DNA of 64,000 bases from an uncultured Lachnospiraceae bacterium (GTDB lineage: Bacteria; Bacillota; Clostridia; Lachnospirales; Lachnospiraceae). Where the stretch lies: contig CAJTLB010000006.1 of NCBI GenBank assembly GCA_910577045.1, positions 62,001 through 126,000 on the forward strand, given 5' to 3'. How positions within the stretch are numbered: the stretch's first letter is position 1; the number at the start of each line of letters is the position of its first letter. Made by a program: the position numbers and the translations under genes. Below the pieces are notes generated by a model. It searched no databases. It was not told where the DNA came from and saw only the letters and a program-made list of their open reading frames with translations. Below, in pieces: positions 16,804 through 26,260 of the stretch.

Positions 16804-18042
16804 TCACCTCACCTGCCCACTCCCATACACAATATATTTTAAGGAAGTAAGCTCTTTCAACCCCATTGGCCCCCTCGCATGTAATTTCTGTGTACTAATC
16901 CCAATTTCTGCCCCAAAGCCAAATTCAAACCCATCTGTAAAACGTGTAGAGGCATTTACATAAACGACTGCGGCATCCACTTCATTTAAAAATTTTTCTG
17001 CATTTACATAGCTTTCTGTAATAATTGCTTCTGAATGTTTTGTATTATATTTATTAATATGCCCTATCGCTTCCTCTATATTTTCTACTGTTTTTACAGA
17101 AATAATATAATCTAAATATTCTGTCCCCCAGTCTTCTTCCGTAGCTTCCATTACTTTATCAGAATATTGCTTTACTATTTTATCTCCACGGATCTCTACT
17201 CCTTTTAATTTTTCTACCAGCCTTGGCACAAATTCTTCTACAATATCTTTATGTAATACCAAAGACTCACATGAATTACATACTCCTATCCTCTGTGTCT
17301 TTGCGTTATAGATAATATCTAATGCCATTTGGAAATTGGCACTACTGTCCACATAAATATGGCAATTCCCACTTCCTGTCTCAATTACTGGAATTGTGCT
17401 ATTTTCTACTACCGAACGGATTAAGCCAGCACTTCCCCTTGGAATCAGCACATCTACATATTGGTTTAAACGCATAAGTTCCTTTGTTGTCGCCCTATCT
17501 ACGGATTCTATTAAGATAACCGCATCTTCTGGTAAATCCCCCTTTTTTAAAGCCTGCCGTATAATTTCCACCATTTTTTTATTCGAACAGATTGCATCGC
17601 TTCCCCCCTTTAATAAGACAGGGTTCCCCGTTTTAAAACAAAGTGCAAACGCATCTGCTGTTACATTTGGCCTAGCTTCATAGATCATGCCTATTACCCC
17701 AATAGGCACTCGTTTCTGCCCAATTAACAGACCATTTGGCCGCTTTTTCATAGACAGTACTTCACCGATTGGATCTTCTAACTCCGCTACTTGCCGGATA
17801 CCTTTGGCAATCCCAGCAATCCTTTCTTCTGTCAAACGTAACCTGTCAAGCAAAGATTCTTTCATCCCATTTTTCTCTGCTACTTCTATATCCTCTTGGT
17901 TTGCTGCCAAAATCTCCTCTTTTCGGTTTTCTAGTGCTTCTGCTGCCAAAAAAAGACCTTTTTTCTTCTGATCTGAAGTTAAAATTGATACTATATGCTC
18001 CACAGCTCTCGCTCTTGCACCTAACTGTTCCAATTCTGTCAT
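16804..18042 (-). CDS. proA: Glutamate-5-semialdehyde dehydrogenase (gamma-glutamyl phosphate reductase) ProA
   Basis: ProA reduces gamma-glutamyl phosphate to glutamate-5-semialdehyde, the second step of proline synthesis. The 412-aa protein has IYEARPNVTADAFALCFKTG, the conserved GSGNCHIYVD segment and the catalytic cysteine in IGVCNSCESLV. The C-terminal LHARGPMGLKELTSLKY is a family hallmark. The frame is open to an ATG at 18090, but the ATG at 18042 gives the usual MTELEQLG start with GAGGAAG upstream. It lies 49 bp after the cyclo-ligase gene and four genes from proB, all on the same strand. Confidence 0.95.
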   Translation of the reverse strand: MTELEQLGARARAVEHIVSILTSDQKKKGLFLAAEALENRKEEILAANQEDIEVAEKNGMKESLLDRLRLTEERIAGIAKGIRQVAELEDPIGEVLSMKKRPNGLLIGQKRVPIGVIGMIYEARPNVTADAFALCFKTGNPVLLKGGSDAICSNKKMVEIIRQALKKGDLPEDAVILIESVDRATTKELMRLNQYVDVLIPRGSAGLIRSVVENSTIPVIETGSGNCHIYVDSSANFQMALDIIYNAKTQRIGVCNSCESLVLHKDIVEEFVPRLVEKLKGVEIRGDKIVKQYSDKVMEATEEDWGTEYLDYIISVKTVENIEEAIGHINKYNTKHSEAIITESYVNAEKFLNEVDAAVVYVNASTRFTDGFEFGFGAEIGISTQKLHARGPMGLKELTSLKYIVYGSGQVR

Positions 18043-18091
18043 ACTCTTCCTCATTTCTATTTTATTTTCTTGTCTACTCCTGCCATTCATT

Positions 18092-18628
18092 TTATAAATC
18101 TGTCAATATCATATCTGGGCAAATATCGTGGGATTCAAAAGGTATCTGTGAAAATATTTGAAAATGGTAGGCTAGGGCAATTTTAAAATGTGTATTCTCT
18201 CTTTCTAAATATTTATCATAATACCCGCCGCCAAAACCAATCCTATGGTTCCCTCTATCAAACGCAATGCCAGGCATAATCATAAGGGCATCTGTCTCAT
18301 TTGCAAGTTCACAATCAAATGGCTCTAAAATCCCAAATGTGCCTTCTTTTAAGTCTGAATATCCTGTAATATAATAAAATTCCATTTGTTTATTTGTAAT
18401 TTTAGGGGCAGCTACCCGTTTTCCATCTTTTAATGCCTTCCTAATTAAAGGCATAGTCTTTACTTCATTCCTAAAATCAATATAACAATAAATACATTCC
18501 GCATTTTTATATTGCTCTGTTTCAAACAATTTATTTAAAATTGCAATACTTTTAATTGCTGATTCTTCTTGGCTTAAAGAACGCCTATACCCTCTAATGA
18601 CTTTTCTTAATTCTTCCTTTGTATACAT
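18092..18628 (-). CDS. 5-formyltetrahydrofolate cyclo-ligase
   Basis: The 178-aa enzyme converts 5-formyl-THF to 5,10-methenyl-THF with ATP, rescuing a stored folate form. The motif RIGFGGGYYDKYL is diagnostic, and the N-terminal KEELRKVIRGYRRSLS is typical. The start at 18628 is chosen for its AAGGGA site; an open frame continues upstream but has no site. It follows the DUF896 gene by 1 bp and so is probably coupled to it. Its location between proB and proA is likely operon convenience rather than a shared pathway. Confidence 0.93.
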   Translation of the reverse strand: MYTKEELRKVIRGYRRSLSQEESAIKSIAILNKLFETEQYKNAECIYCYIDFRNEVKTMPLIRKALKDGKRVAAPKITNKQMEFYYITGYSDLKEGTFGILEPFDCELANETDALMIMPGIAFDRGNHRIGFGGGYYDKYLERENTHFKIALAYHFQIFSQIPFESHDICPDMILTDL

Positions 18629-18629
18629 A

Positions 18630-18851
18630 TTAATGATCCCTTCTAACTTTGTTCTTTTTAGAAAGTTCCGTAATGCTGCCATCTGGGTTCTTAATAGAAA
18701 TGTTGTCTAAAGTTCCCCGTAAATTAGCACGCACTGCCTGTATATACTCATAACGGAGCTTTGCTTGTTCTTCCTTTTCTTCCTCAGTTAGCCCTTCTGC
18801 CTTAGATTTATGATAAAGCTCATTAATTCTCCTTATCTTTTCCTCAGTCAT
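18630..18851 (-). CDS. DUF896 (YnzC/UPF0291) small protein
   Basis: The 73-aa protein begins MTEEKIRRINELYHKSKAEG and continues LTEEEKEEQAKLR, the two-helix signature of DUF896. The second half, with GTLDNISIKNPDGSI, is the usual flexible tail. The function is not established; the Bacillus homologue is an SOS-linked small protein. The ATG at 18851 has GGAGTGG upstream, preferred over an in-frame codon at 18875. Confidence 0.9.
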   Translation of the reverse strand: MTEEKIRRINELYHKSKAEGLTEEEKEEQAKLRYEYIQAVRANLRGTLDNISIKNPDGSITELSKKNKVRRDH

Positions 18852-18878
18852 AAAACCACTCCTATCTACTACCAATTC

Positions 18879-20099
18879 TTATTTTATAAACAAATAAAGT
18901 ACTATATTCTCTTTTATAGCACTTGCTGCATCTGTAAAAATAGTACTTGCAATAGCTGCGCCAAAATTTCCTTTTTCATTTACCAGCATGGTACGGTCTG
19001 AATATTGGTATACGTCTACTGTATAATACGCATTTTTTAATAATTTTCTCTTATGCCTTGTCTCCACTACAATTAAGTCTTGTAAAATTTCTTTTACTTG
19101 TGTATCATTCCCAAATACAAACTCTTTCTTCTCTTTTTTTAAATTATAGAGCTGTGCCCCCTTTTTATTCTCCAAAAGAATACAAGGCATGCCTTTAAGC
19201 AGACATGGGCGTGACAGATCCTCTATTTTATGTACATTTGGAAAAATACAGGCATTTACTTCTTTATCTTCATAATGGTAGAAAATAACTTCTTCACTCC
19301 CCTCTTTCGAGACGCGTGAATAAATTAGGTAGCCTTTCTCTACTTTACAAAATGGGATTGTCTTATCTCCTTTTACCTGATCAATAATATCAATATAAAT
19401 GTTTTTTTGTTTTAGTAAAATATCTGAAATCATCTGTTTAATATTGACAAAACCAATATTTTCTACCACCATCTCTGTAGAATTCAAATAATGGAACCCA
19501 TTATTCCGAAGTAAATTATACCCTGTCTTAATGGCGCATATATTTTTCTCCACAGGCCCCATAAAAGAAATACCTGCCTGAAGCAAATATTGATCAGTCA
19601 CTAGAAAGCTTTTTTGCTCCTTTATGCTATAAAGCATTAATTCAAAATCAAAAAATTCTTGGTACGTTTCTGTCCCATTGGTTTTTAAATACATATTTTG
19701 AAGAAGCAAATAATTCTCATCCAATACAAATACCATAGTTTTCTTCTGTTCTGGATATAAAAACAAATCATCCATTGTAGTATAGACCAATTCTGCTTCT
19801 TTCTGCTCCCAGCTATAACGATACAACTTTACTTCCATCCTGCCTTTATCTTTCATAGCACAAGATGTAAAATAAATATATGTTTTTGGCCGGCTAAGGC
19901 TTATAATATCCCATAAATGATATTTTGGTATCTCTGGCTCTATCTCTTCTTTCTGGTTTGAATTTACAAAAAACAATTCATATCGTTTGGAAATTAACTC
20001 CCCCATTGAGTTTTTTCCTTCTGTAACTTGAAGTACAATTTCCTCTGAAACATCTTCATACACCACGCCAGGCGCATTTTTTATAATACGAATTTCCAT
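18879..20099 (-). CDS. Hypothetical protein, 406 aa, in the proline gene group
   Basis: I do not recognise this protein. It lacks a signal peptide and membrane helices. It consists of many short beta-strand-like segments separated by charged turns (for example TYIYFTSCAM, VKLYRYSWEQK, MVFVLDENYLLLQNMYL, GYLIYSRVSKEGSEEVIFYH), a pattern suggestive of a beta-propeller or large beta-sandwich. No catalytic motif is evident. The start has GGGGTG upstream. It sits 23 bp after proB and 27 bp before the DUF896 gene, so it is co-transcribed with proline and folate genes, but context alone does not give a role. Confidence 0.8.
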   Translation of the reverse strand: MEIRIIKNAPGVVYEDVSEEIVLQVTEGKNSMGELISKRYELFFVNSNQKEEIEPEIPKYHLWDIISLSRPKTYIYFTSCAMKDKGRMEVKLYRYSWEQKEAELVYTTMDDLFLYPEQKKTMVFVLDENYLLLQNMYLKTNGTETYQEFFDFELMLYSIKEQKSFLVTDQYLLQAGISFMGPVEKNICAIKTGYNLLRNNGFHYLNSTEMVVENIGFVNIKQMISDILLKQKNIYIDIIDQVKGDKTIPFCKVEKGYLIYSRVSKEGSEEVIFYHYEDKEVNACIFPNVHKIEDLSRPCLLKGMPCILLENKKGAQLYNLKKEKKEFVFGNDTQVKEILQDLIVVETRHKRKLLKNAYYTVDVYQYSDRTMLVNEKGNFGAAIASTIFTDAASAIKENIVLYLFIK

Positions 20100-20122
20100 A
20101 GAAACACCCCCTGCAACTATGT

Positions 20123-20953
20123 TTAATCCGAAAGATAATCAAGTAAATCAAAATCGGCATTCTTATGGGCAAGAAATAATGTCCCTGCCTTTTCACCACT
20201 TAAAATCCGATAAATAATACTGGTATCCTCTGCATTGGCAATTACCATATCTGCACCTGAATCTGTAGCAATCCTTGCTGCCTCTATTTTAGAGGCCATT
20301 CCACCTGTCCCAACCCCGCTTACTGCATCCTTCCCCATAGAAACAAATTCCTTTGTAATGGCAGGAACAATATCAATAAACTTTGCCTCTGGGTTTTTAT
20401 TTGGATCATCTGTAAATAACCCATCTATATCGGATAATAATATTAATAAGTCTGCACCAATCAATGCTGCTACAATTGCTGAAAGCTTATCATTATCCCC
20501 AAATTCTATTTCATAGGTCGACACGGTATCATTTTCATTTACAACAGGGACTACGCCAAGTTTTAAAAGCTCCTCAAACGTACTTCTGGCATTATGGCGT
20601 GATAACGCATCTATCATTGTATTCTTTGTCATTAAAACTTGTGCTGCAATCTGATGATATTCCGAAAACAGTTTTTGATAAATCATCATTAAATTTGCTT
20701 GTCCAATTGCGGCACATGCCTGCCTCATTGGGATTGATTTCGGGCGTTCAATTAATCCCAAGGATTTCCTTCCGACTGCAATCGCACCAGAAGATACTAG
20801 AACTACTTCCATGCCCTGGTTACGTAAGTCACAAATGGTACGTACCAATTTTTCTAATTTCTGTAAATTTAAGTTTCCTGTTATTTCATGTGTTAAAGAA
20901 GAAGAACCTATTTTAATTACAACCCTCTTTTTATACTTCAGTTGTTCCCTCAT
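20123..20953 (-). CDS. proB: Glutamate 5-kinase ProB, short form without PUA domain
   Basis: ProB phosphorylates glutamate to gamma-glutamyl phosphate, the first and feedback-controlled step of proline synthesis. The 276-aa protein is an amino acid kinase domain: VVIKIGSSSLT (about 10-20), VSSGAIAVGRKSLG, NENDTVSTYEIEFGDNDKLS and GVGTGGMASKIEAA. It ends just after the kinase domain, so the C-terminal PUA domain found in longer ProB proteins (about 370 aa) is absent; such short forms are known. GAAGG lies before the ATG and the promoter at 21050-21078 should drive this group. Confidence 0.94.
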   Translation of the reverse strand: MREQLKYKKRVVIKIGSSSLTHEITGNLNLQKLEKLVRTICDLRNQGMEVVLVSSGAIAVGRKSLGLIERPKSIPMRQACAAIGQANLMMIYQKLFSEYHQIAAQVLMTKNTMIDALSRHNARSTFEELLKLGVVPVVNENDTVSTYEIEFGDNDKLSAIVAALIGADLLILLSDIDGLFTDDPNKNPEAKFIDIVPAITKEFVSMGKDAVSGVGTGGMASKIEAARIATDSGADMVIANAEDTSIIYRILSGEKAGTLFLAHKNADFDLLDYLSD

Positions 20954-21049
20954 TTTACCTTCTGTCCCTTTATTTAGCTTTTATACATATTAACTGCATA
21001 TATATGTATTATTTAGCCATATACATAAAATTTATATGCTACAAAATTT

Positions 21050-21078
21050 AGTATACTACGCATAATAGCGTTTGGCAA
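21050..21078 (-). promoter_or_regulatory. Sigma-A-like promoter of the proB group
   Basis: On the minus strand TTGCCA (21073-21078) and TATACT (21050-21055) are separated by exactly 17 bases. The boxes overlap the end of the upstream flavoprotein gene and leave an AT-rich leader of about 90 bases before proB. The leader has a weak ATATA-rich dyad but no recognisable riboswitch or T-box. Confidence 0.55.
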
Positions 21079-22660
21079 TCGCTTCTGCAACTTTTATTCC
21101 ATCCATTGCAGCAGAAGTAATCCCTCCTGCATAACCTGCCCCTTCTCCACAAGGGTACAAACCAGAAATATTACTTTCAAACTGTTCATCCCTTACAATC
21201 CGTATTGGTGAAGAAGTCCTACTTTCCACTCCGGCAAGCAACGCATCCCACCGGTCAAACCCTTTAATTTTTGTCCCAAAATATTGGATTCCCTCTAAAA
21301 GCGCCTGATTAATTTCCACTGGAAATAATTTCCTTAAATTGGAAAAGGTATATCCACCTTTTATACCAGGCTTTATCTCCCCTATTTCTGTAGAAAGCTG
21401 GTTATTGCAAAAATCTCTATATAATTGTAATGGTATTTTTCCTTGCCCTTCTAAATATGCTATCTCTTCCAGCCTTCGTTGAAATTCTATTCCAGCCAAT
21501 GGGTGATCACTCCCAAAATCCTGCGGCGTTACAGACACAATTAATGCACTATTGGCATTTTCCCCTGCACGGCTATGATAACTCATGCCATTAATAGCTA
21601 AACGCCCCTCTTCTGAAGACGCATTGACAACATAACCTCCTGGACACATACAAAAAGAATAAATACTCCTATTATTTGATGCTTGATATGTTACCTTATA
21701 ATCTGCTGCCGGGAGATATGGGTTTTTTTCTTCTCCATATTGTGCCATATTAATAAGCTGCTGTGGATGCTGGATACGCACGCCTACGGCAAATGCCTTT
21801 TGTTTCAGCTCCAATTCTTTTTTATAAAGCATAGAAAACGTATCCCTCGCACTGTGCCCAACTGCTAACACACACACTTCACATGAAAAAATTTCTGTCC
21901 CATTAATCTCAATCCCACAAAGTTTTCTTTTTCCATCTTCTCCTATTTCAAAAAGAATATCTGTAAGCTGGCTGCAAAAACGTATTTCCCCTCCTGCTGC
22001 TTCAATTTCATAGCGTATATTTCTTACTACATTCCTCAATACATCCGTCCCAATATGTGCTTTATTTAAGTATAAGATTTCTTCTGGGGCACCTGCTTCT
22101 ACAAAACATTCTAATACTTTACGGTTTCTTCCAAAATTATCTTTAATTAGAGTATTTAATTTCCCATCTGAAAAAGTACCAGCCCCGCCTTCCCCAAACT
22201 GCACATTTGTCCTAAGATCCAACTTCCCGCCATTCCAGAACTTTTGCACAATAGGTTCTCTTTCTTCAATCCTTTCCCCTCGTTCTATTACCAATGGGGC
22301 GTATCCATGTTTAGCAAGTAACAAAGCACAAAAAAGCCCCGCAGGCCCACTCCCTACAATAACAGGCCGGGCTAACAGCCGGCACTCTCCTGATAAAGGG
22401 AACTGATAAGAGTTATTTTTTACAACAGAAAGGAACGGCGTTTTTTGTATCAAATGGCTTATTTTTTTCTCCTTCCTTACCTCCACATCTACTGTATAAA
22501 TATAGTGGATATCTTTCTTTTTTCTAGCATCAATGGATTGTTTTATAATATTAACATTTAAACATTCTTCTAATGGAATAGACAGTATGCGGCTTGCCTC
22601 CCTTTTTATATCCTCTTTTGTATGCTTTAAGGGAAGCTTCATTTGTTGTATACGGATCAT
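21056..22660 (-). CDS. FAD-dependent dehydrogenase, COG2509 family
   Basis: The 534-aa flavoprotein has an N-terminal ~95-residue domain (ferredoxin-like fold in known structures), the FAD Rossmann motif VIVGSGPAGLFCALLLAKHG (starting near 100), the GGAGTFSDGKLNT segment and a C-terminal LYPCGEGAGYAGGITSAAMDG, all typical of COG2509. Substrate and electron partner are unknown for the family. The ATG overlaps the stop of the upstream flavoprotein gene by 4 bp, so the two are translationally coupled and may act together. Confidence 0.9.
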   Translation of the reverse strand: MIRIQQMKLPLKHTKEDIKREASRILSIPLEECLNVNIIKQSIDARKKKDIHYIYTVDVEVRKEKKISHLIQKTPFLSVVKNNSYQFPLSGECRLLARPVIVGSGPAGLFCALLLAKHGYAPLVIERGERIEEREPIVQKFWNGGKLDLRTNVQFGEGGAGTFSDGKLNTLIKDNFGRNRKVLECFVEAGAPEEILYLNKAHIGTDVLRNVVRNIRYEIEAAGGEIRFCSQLTDILFEIGEDGKRKLCGIEINGTEIFSCEVCVLAVGHSARDTFSMLYKKELELKQKAFAVGVRIQHPQQLINMAQYGEEKNPYLPAADYKVTYQASNNRSIYSFCMCPGGYVVNASSEEGRLAINGMSYHSRAGENANSALIVSVTPQDFGSDHPLAGIEFQRRLEEIAYLEGQGKIPLQLYRDFCNNQLSTEIGEIKPGIKGGYTFSNLRKLFPVEINQALLEGIQYFGTKIKGFDRWDALLAGVESRTSSPIRIVRDEQFESNISGLYPCGEGAGYAGGITSAAMDGIKVAEAIAKRYYA

Positions 22661-23880
22661 TCTTTCCTTCCCTCTCCTTTCTGTAAAATAGCGTTTGCTG
22701 CTGCACTAGCCCCTGCAAGCCACCCGCTTGACCAAGCCCACTGTAAATTATAACCGCCACATATCCCATCTACATCCAGTAATTCCCCCGCAAAATACAA
22801 ACCATCTATGATTAATGATTCCATTGTATCCCCCTTCACTTCTGTAAGTGGCACGCCGCCCATACATACTTGGCAGTCTGCAAATCCCTTAGTGCCAAGT
22901 ATAGTAATAGGAAAATGTTTTATTTTTTTTACTAACCTGTCCGCCATTCTTTCTTCTGATAGGGCAATCTTTCTTGCCAATTTATCATTAACAAGCCCCG
23001 TAAGAATATCCAAAAGAGAATTTTCCTTTTCTTGTTGTTCCTCTATCCAACTTTTTAATTCTCCCTCTTCCATTTCTAAACACAAATCTAATTCTGCCCT
23101 AATTGCTTTCCCTTCGTCCCATGCCTCCGAAACAAAACGGCTTACTTGGAAAACAGCGATCCCAGAAATTCCATATTCGGTAAACTGGATTTCCCCTTTT
23201 TCAAATGCCTTTTCCTTATCTTCTATGTACAGGGTAATGCTTCCATCCATACGGACTCCAGCAAGCCCTTCTATTTCTTTTTCCATTACTAACACTTGTA
23301 CCAAAGCTGGAAGTACTGGAACAATTGTATGTCCAAGCTCTTTTGCCAGGGCATACCCACTTCCATCTGACCCTGTTTTTTCTGCTGCTTTTGACCCAGT
23401 AGCTAAAATTACCTTTTCTGCATAAAAGTGCTTCTTTTCTGTAACCCCATAAAATCCCTGTGTCTTTTTCTCTATCTTTATTAAATTTGTACGATAATAA
23501 ATTGGAATAGAAAAACGCCTTAATGCTGCTTTTAAACTATTTACTACAGAATATGCTTGGTTTGAATAAGGATATACATAATTTCCTTTCGCTTTCATTA
23601 ACAAACCTAGTTCTTTAAAAAAAAGCATGGTATCTTTTTCCGTAAAATGTGTAATTATGTCCCAAGCTTTTTCTGGGTTATGCCCTCTATAATACTCTGG
23701 CTTTTGCAAAAGATTTGTTATATTACAACGCCCATTCCCTGTTACAAGAAGCTTTTTCCCAATTTTATCTGTATGTTCCAAAATTGCCACGTCAGCACCA
23801 GCCATTTTCGCTGCAATTGCTGCCATTATGCCAGATGCCCCGCCGCCAACTACCATTATCTCATGCCTAATTTTTTCCAT
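22657..23880 (-). CDS. HI0933/BaiN-like NAD(P)/FAD-dependent oxidoreductase
   Basis: The 407-aa flavoprotein has the dinucleotide motif VVGGGASGIMAAIAA at its start, the family signature GNGRCNITN (about 55), and the closing DVDGICGGYNLQWAWSSG motif. It belongs to the HI0933-like group (COG2081), of which one Clostridium scindens member, BaiN, reduces bile-acid intermediates. No bile-acid genes are nearby, so that specific function is not assigned. An in-frame TTG lies at 23892, but the ATG at 23880 is preferred; neither has a well-placed ribosome site. Its stop overlaps the next gene's ATG by 4 bp. Confidence 0.88.
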   Translation of the reverse strand: MEKIRHEIMVVGGGASGIMAAIAAKMAGADVAILEHTDKIGKKLLVTGNGRCNITNLLQKPEYYRGHNPEKAWDIITHFTEKDTMLFFKELGLLMKAKGNYVYPYSNQAYSVVNSLKAALRRFSIPIYYRTNLIKIEKKTQGFYGVTEKKHFYAEKVILATGSKAAEKTGSDGSGYALAKELGHTIVPVLPALVQVLVMEKEIEGLAGVRMDGSITLYIEDKEKAFEKGEIQFTEYGISGIAVFQVSRFVSEAWDEGKAIRAELDLCLEMEEGELKSWIEEQQEKENSLLDILTGLVNDKLARKIALSEERMADRLVKKIKHFPITILGTKGFADCQVCMGGVPLTEVKGDTMESLIIDGLYFAGELLDVDGICGGYNLQWAWSSGWLAGASAAANAILQKGEGRKE

Positions 23881-23922
23881 GGTTTCTTTCAATTCCTTTT
23901 CTTTTATTAAGCGTTTACCCTG

Positions 23923-24534
23923 TTAGCTACTGTAAGATTCCAAAAAATGATACAATTCCTCTATTGTTTCAATATATTTTCCAGCTAATATTTCTCTTTG
24001 CAGCCCCTCTGGAAGATTATTAAACTTTAATTCTGTATAAGCATACAATGTATCGTCTTCTGTTTGGTAAACCACTACTCTTCCCATTTGTACATCAAGA
24101 TAAAATTGCGCCTTTTTCTTATCTTGGTAATATGTTTTTCTTAAAACTACCTTATCCTTTGAAAAACTGGTAAGCTCTAAACTAATTAATCCTTTCCCAG
24201 CTTCCTCTGGCGATAAATTTTCCATATATTCCTGAATATATTCCGTCATTTTCTTCCGGTCATAGCCTAATATTTCTACTGGCGGGGTAAGTATTTCGCT
24301 TGACAATGTATCATCATTTAAAGAATATTCTTCCAATACATATGTGGTTTTCCTAGTAATAATTGTTTCATCTGCACTGACAGCCCCCAAAAGCTCTGGT
24401 TCTGGCTCTAACTTTGTTGTTTCTGTTTGTTCCTGTGCTTCTAGCCGTTTATGGGTAAGTTGGTAGCTTCCAATATAAATGCCAGATAATGCCACCCCAA
24501 ATACCAAAAAGCAGATAATATACATTTTCTTCAT
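23923..24534 (-). CDS. BofC C-terminal-like membrane-anchored protein
   Basis: The 203-aa protein has an N-terminal membrane anchor (IICFLVFGVALSGIYIGSYQ, about 5-24), an acidic linker and an alpha/beta domain. The last 30 residues (ELKFNNLPEGLQREI, then IETIEELYHFLESYSS) resemble the C-terminal domain of BofC, which restrains SpoIVB signalling in Bacillus sporulation. The match is by eye and the rest is divergent. The start is the ATG at 24534 with AAGGAG 8 bases upstream; a GTG nine bases earlier overlaps that site. It lies after the SpoVB-like gene. Confidence 0.6.
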   Translation of the reverse strand: MKKMYIICFLVFGVALSGIYIGSYQLTHKRLEAQEQTETTKLEPEPELLGAVSADETIITRKTTYVLEEYSLNDDTLSSEILTPPVEILGYDRKKMTEYIQEYMENLSPEEAGKGLISLELTSFSKDKVVLRKTYYQDKKKAQFYLDVQMGRVVVYQTEDDTLYAYTELKFNNLPEGLQREILAGKYIETIEELYHFLESYSS

Positions 24535-24604
24535 GGACTTCACTCCTTTTTATGTATATTATCTGCCTGTTTTTTATCCTTTATTCAACCACTCTTTAAA
24601 TTCC

Positions 24605-26260
24605 CTACATTAAATGAAATAATTTTATAATAGCCAATAACTTTCTTCCCATTGGTATAGAATAAAAATCTTCTTCATTTAAGCAGCGGAACACTAAAAG
24701 CAAAATAAAATACAACAAAACACCCGCTAAAATTGATAAAAGTATGGCCCACAAATTACTCTTTGTTACTAAATAAAGCCCATAATAAGCTCCATATACT
24801 GCTACTCCCATTAATACAGAGGCAATTGTTGGCAATAAAAATGTACGGATATATTCTTGCCGATAAGTAAGGGTTGCTTGGATAGAAATCGCATTTAACA
24901 CACAGATAATTACTGCGAATGCAATATAAGATACCAAGACTCCATAAATGCTGGTAGGGAAAATCCCAACCATTATGCCAAGAATCAGTAAATGTGCCAC
25001 TAATGCAATCCCTGCATGGATTACGGGCTTTTTCATTTGGTCAATTCCTTGGAGCACAGCATTAGAAATAGTAGATAAGGAATAAACTACCACCGCTATT
25101 GTCCCAAAACGGAGTAAATTTATATCCACATCACTAACATTGTGGAATAACATCGTTAAAACTGGTTTTGCTAAGACGCTAAGCCCTATTGCAGATGGAA
25201 TGGCGATCATCATTGTAAACCGGATCGCATGGTGTATCTTACTGACTAAACGCCCTTTATTCCCTGCTGCCATATCCTCACTAAAATCTGGCACAATTGA
25301 TGTAGCAAGGGCTGTGGCAATTGCCACAGGGACCATAATCATAATTTTATATTTATTGGTAAAAATTCCCCACAAAGATGCCACCGCATCTTCTGCCATC
25401 TTATATTTTCCCTGCATAATACTACTAAACAATGCCCCATCCATGGTAGTAGAAACATTAAAAATAACAGAGCTTAAAATAATAGGGGCAGATGTCATAA
25501 CCAATAAATTTACTAGCCTCCCATATCCTTCCTTGCGCCCAGTCCTGTCTTTTTTCATCTGCCTGCTAAGCATTGGCTTAAACATAAAATAGACAAAAAT
25601 TAAAAACAATAGGCCTACTAAAGCACCAATAAATGTGCCCATCGTACCGCCTGCCGCCCCATATGCCGCTGCATGGGAAGAGGTATTGACTACTAAATCA
25701 TATTTCTTTCCTTCTAAAAATAAATAAGATGCTGCTACCACACTAATAATAGCATTTGCAATCGCCTCAAAAATCTGTGATACGGCAGTAGGCACCATAG
25801 TGCCCATGCCTTGGAAATACCCACGTAAAATCCCCATAATCGCAAGGACAAAAATAGTAGGGCCAAGCACCTTTAGGGCATAAGCACTCATAGGCTGGTT
25901 ATTTAATCCTCCTGCAATATAGCCTGCCCCAAAATAAATAATGGCACCTGTAACTGCACCAATCAAAATAGCAAGCAGCATTGCTGCCTGAAAAACACGG
26001 AAAGAATTTCGAAACCTCCCTTCTCCATTCCGTTCGGCTGTTAATTTAGAAACTGCTGTTGGTAAGCCATGATAAGACAATAAAAGCATTACTGAGTATG
26101 GCTCAAAGGCAAAAGAATAATATCCCATGCCTTCATCACCAATAATATTTGTCATTGGAATCCTGTAGATTAGCCCTATAATACGGACAATTAAGCCTGC
26201 CGCTGCAAGTATTGTCCCCTGGACAATAAAATTACTCTTCCTTTTGCTTCGTTTACCCAT
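24605..26260 (-). CDS. SpoVB/MurJ-like polysaccharide flippase (MOP superfamily)
   Basis: The 551-aa protein has about 14 hydrophobic segments and belongs to the MOP exporters. The N-terminal sequence FIVQGTILAAAGLIVRIIGL then YRIPMTNIIGDEGMGYYSFA closely follows the SpoVB / putative lipid II flippase pattern. Such proteins move undecaprenyl-linked precursors across the membrane; SpoVB itself is needed for spore cortex. Whether this copy serves sporulation or vegetative wall synthesis is not shown. AAAGGA precedes the ATG, which overlaps the cdd stop by 8 bp. The BofC-like gene follows, which supports a sporulation link. Confidence 0.85.
   Translation of the reverse strand: MGKRSKRKSNFIVQGTILAAAGLIVRIIGLIYRIPMTNIIGDEGMGYYSFAFEPYSVMLLLSYHGLPTAVSKLTAERNGEGRFRNSFRVFQAAMLLAILIGAVTGAIIYFGAGYIAGGLNNQPMSAYALKVLGPTIFVLAIMGILRGYFQGMGTMVPTAVSQIFEAIANAIISVVAASYLFLEGKKYDLVVNTSSHAAAYGAAGGTMGTFIGALVGLLFLIFVYFMFKPMLSRQMKKDRTGRKEGYGRLVNLLVMTSAPIILSSVIFNVSTTMDGALFSSIMQGKYKMAEDAVASLWGIFTNKYKIMIMVPVAIATALATSIVPDFSEDMAAGNKGRLVSKIHHAIRFTMMIAIPSAIGLSVLAKPVLTMLFHNVSDVDINLLRFGTIAVVVYSLSTISNAVLQGIDQMKKPVIHAGIALVAHLLILGIMVGIFPTSIYGVLVSYIAFAVIICVLNAISIQATLTYRQEYIRTFLLPTIASVLMGVAVYGAYYGLYLVTKSNLWAILLSILAGVLLYFILLLVFRCLNEEDFYSIPMGRKLLAIIKLFHLM

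Noticed and set aside
20954..21049. T-box or riboswitch in the proB leader
   Set aside because: The leader is short and AT-rich with no conserved T-box sequence, stem set or terminator.
22808..23425. 205-codon plus-strand ORF
   Set aside because: Antisense to the flavoprotein gene; Ser/Ile/Pro-rich composition typical of a shadow frame. The same applies to 29647-30264, 28503-28988 and 11886-12317.
22657..23880. Bile-acid reductase BaiN as a specific function
   Set aside because: Only family-level similarity is visible; no bai genes are present and HI0933-like proteins are widespread.
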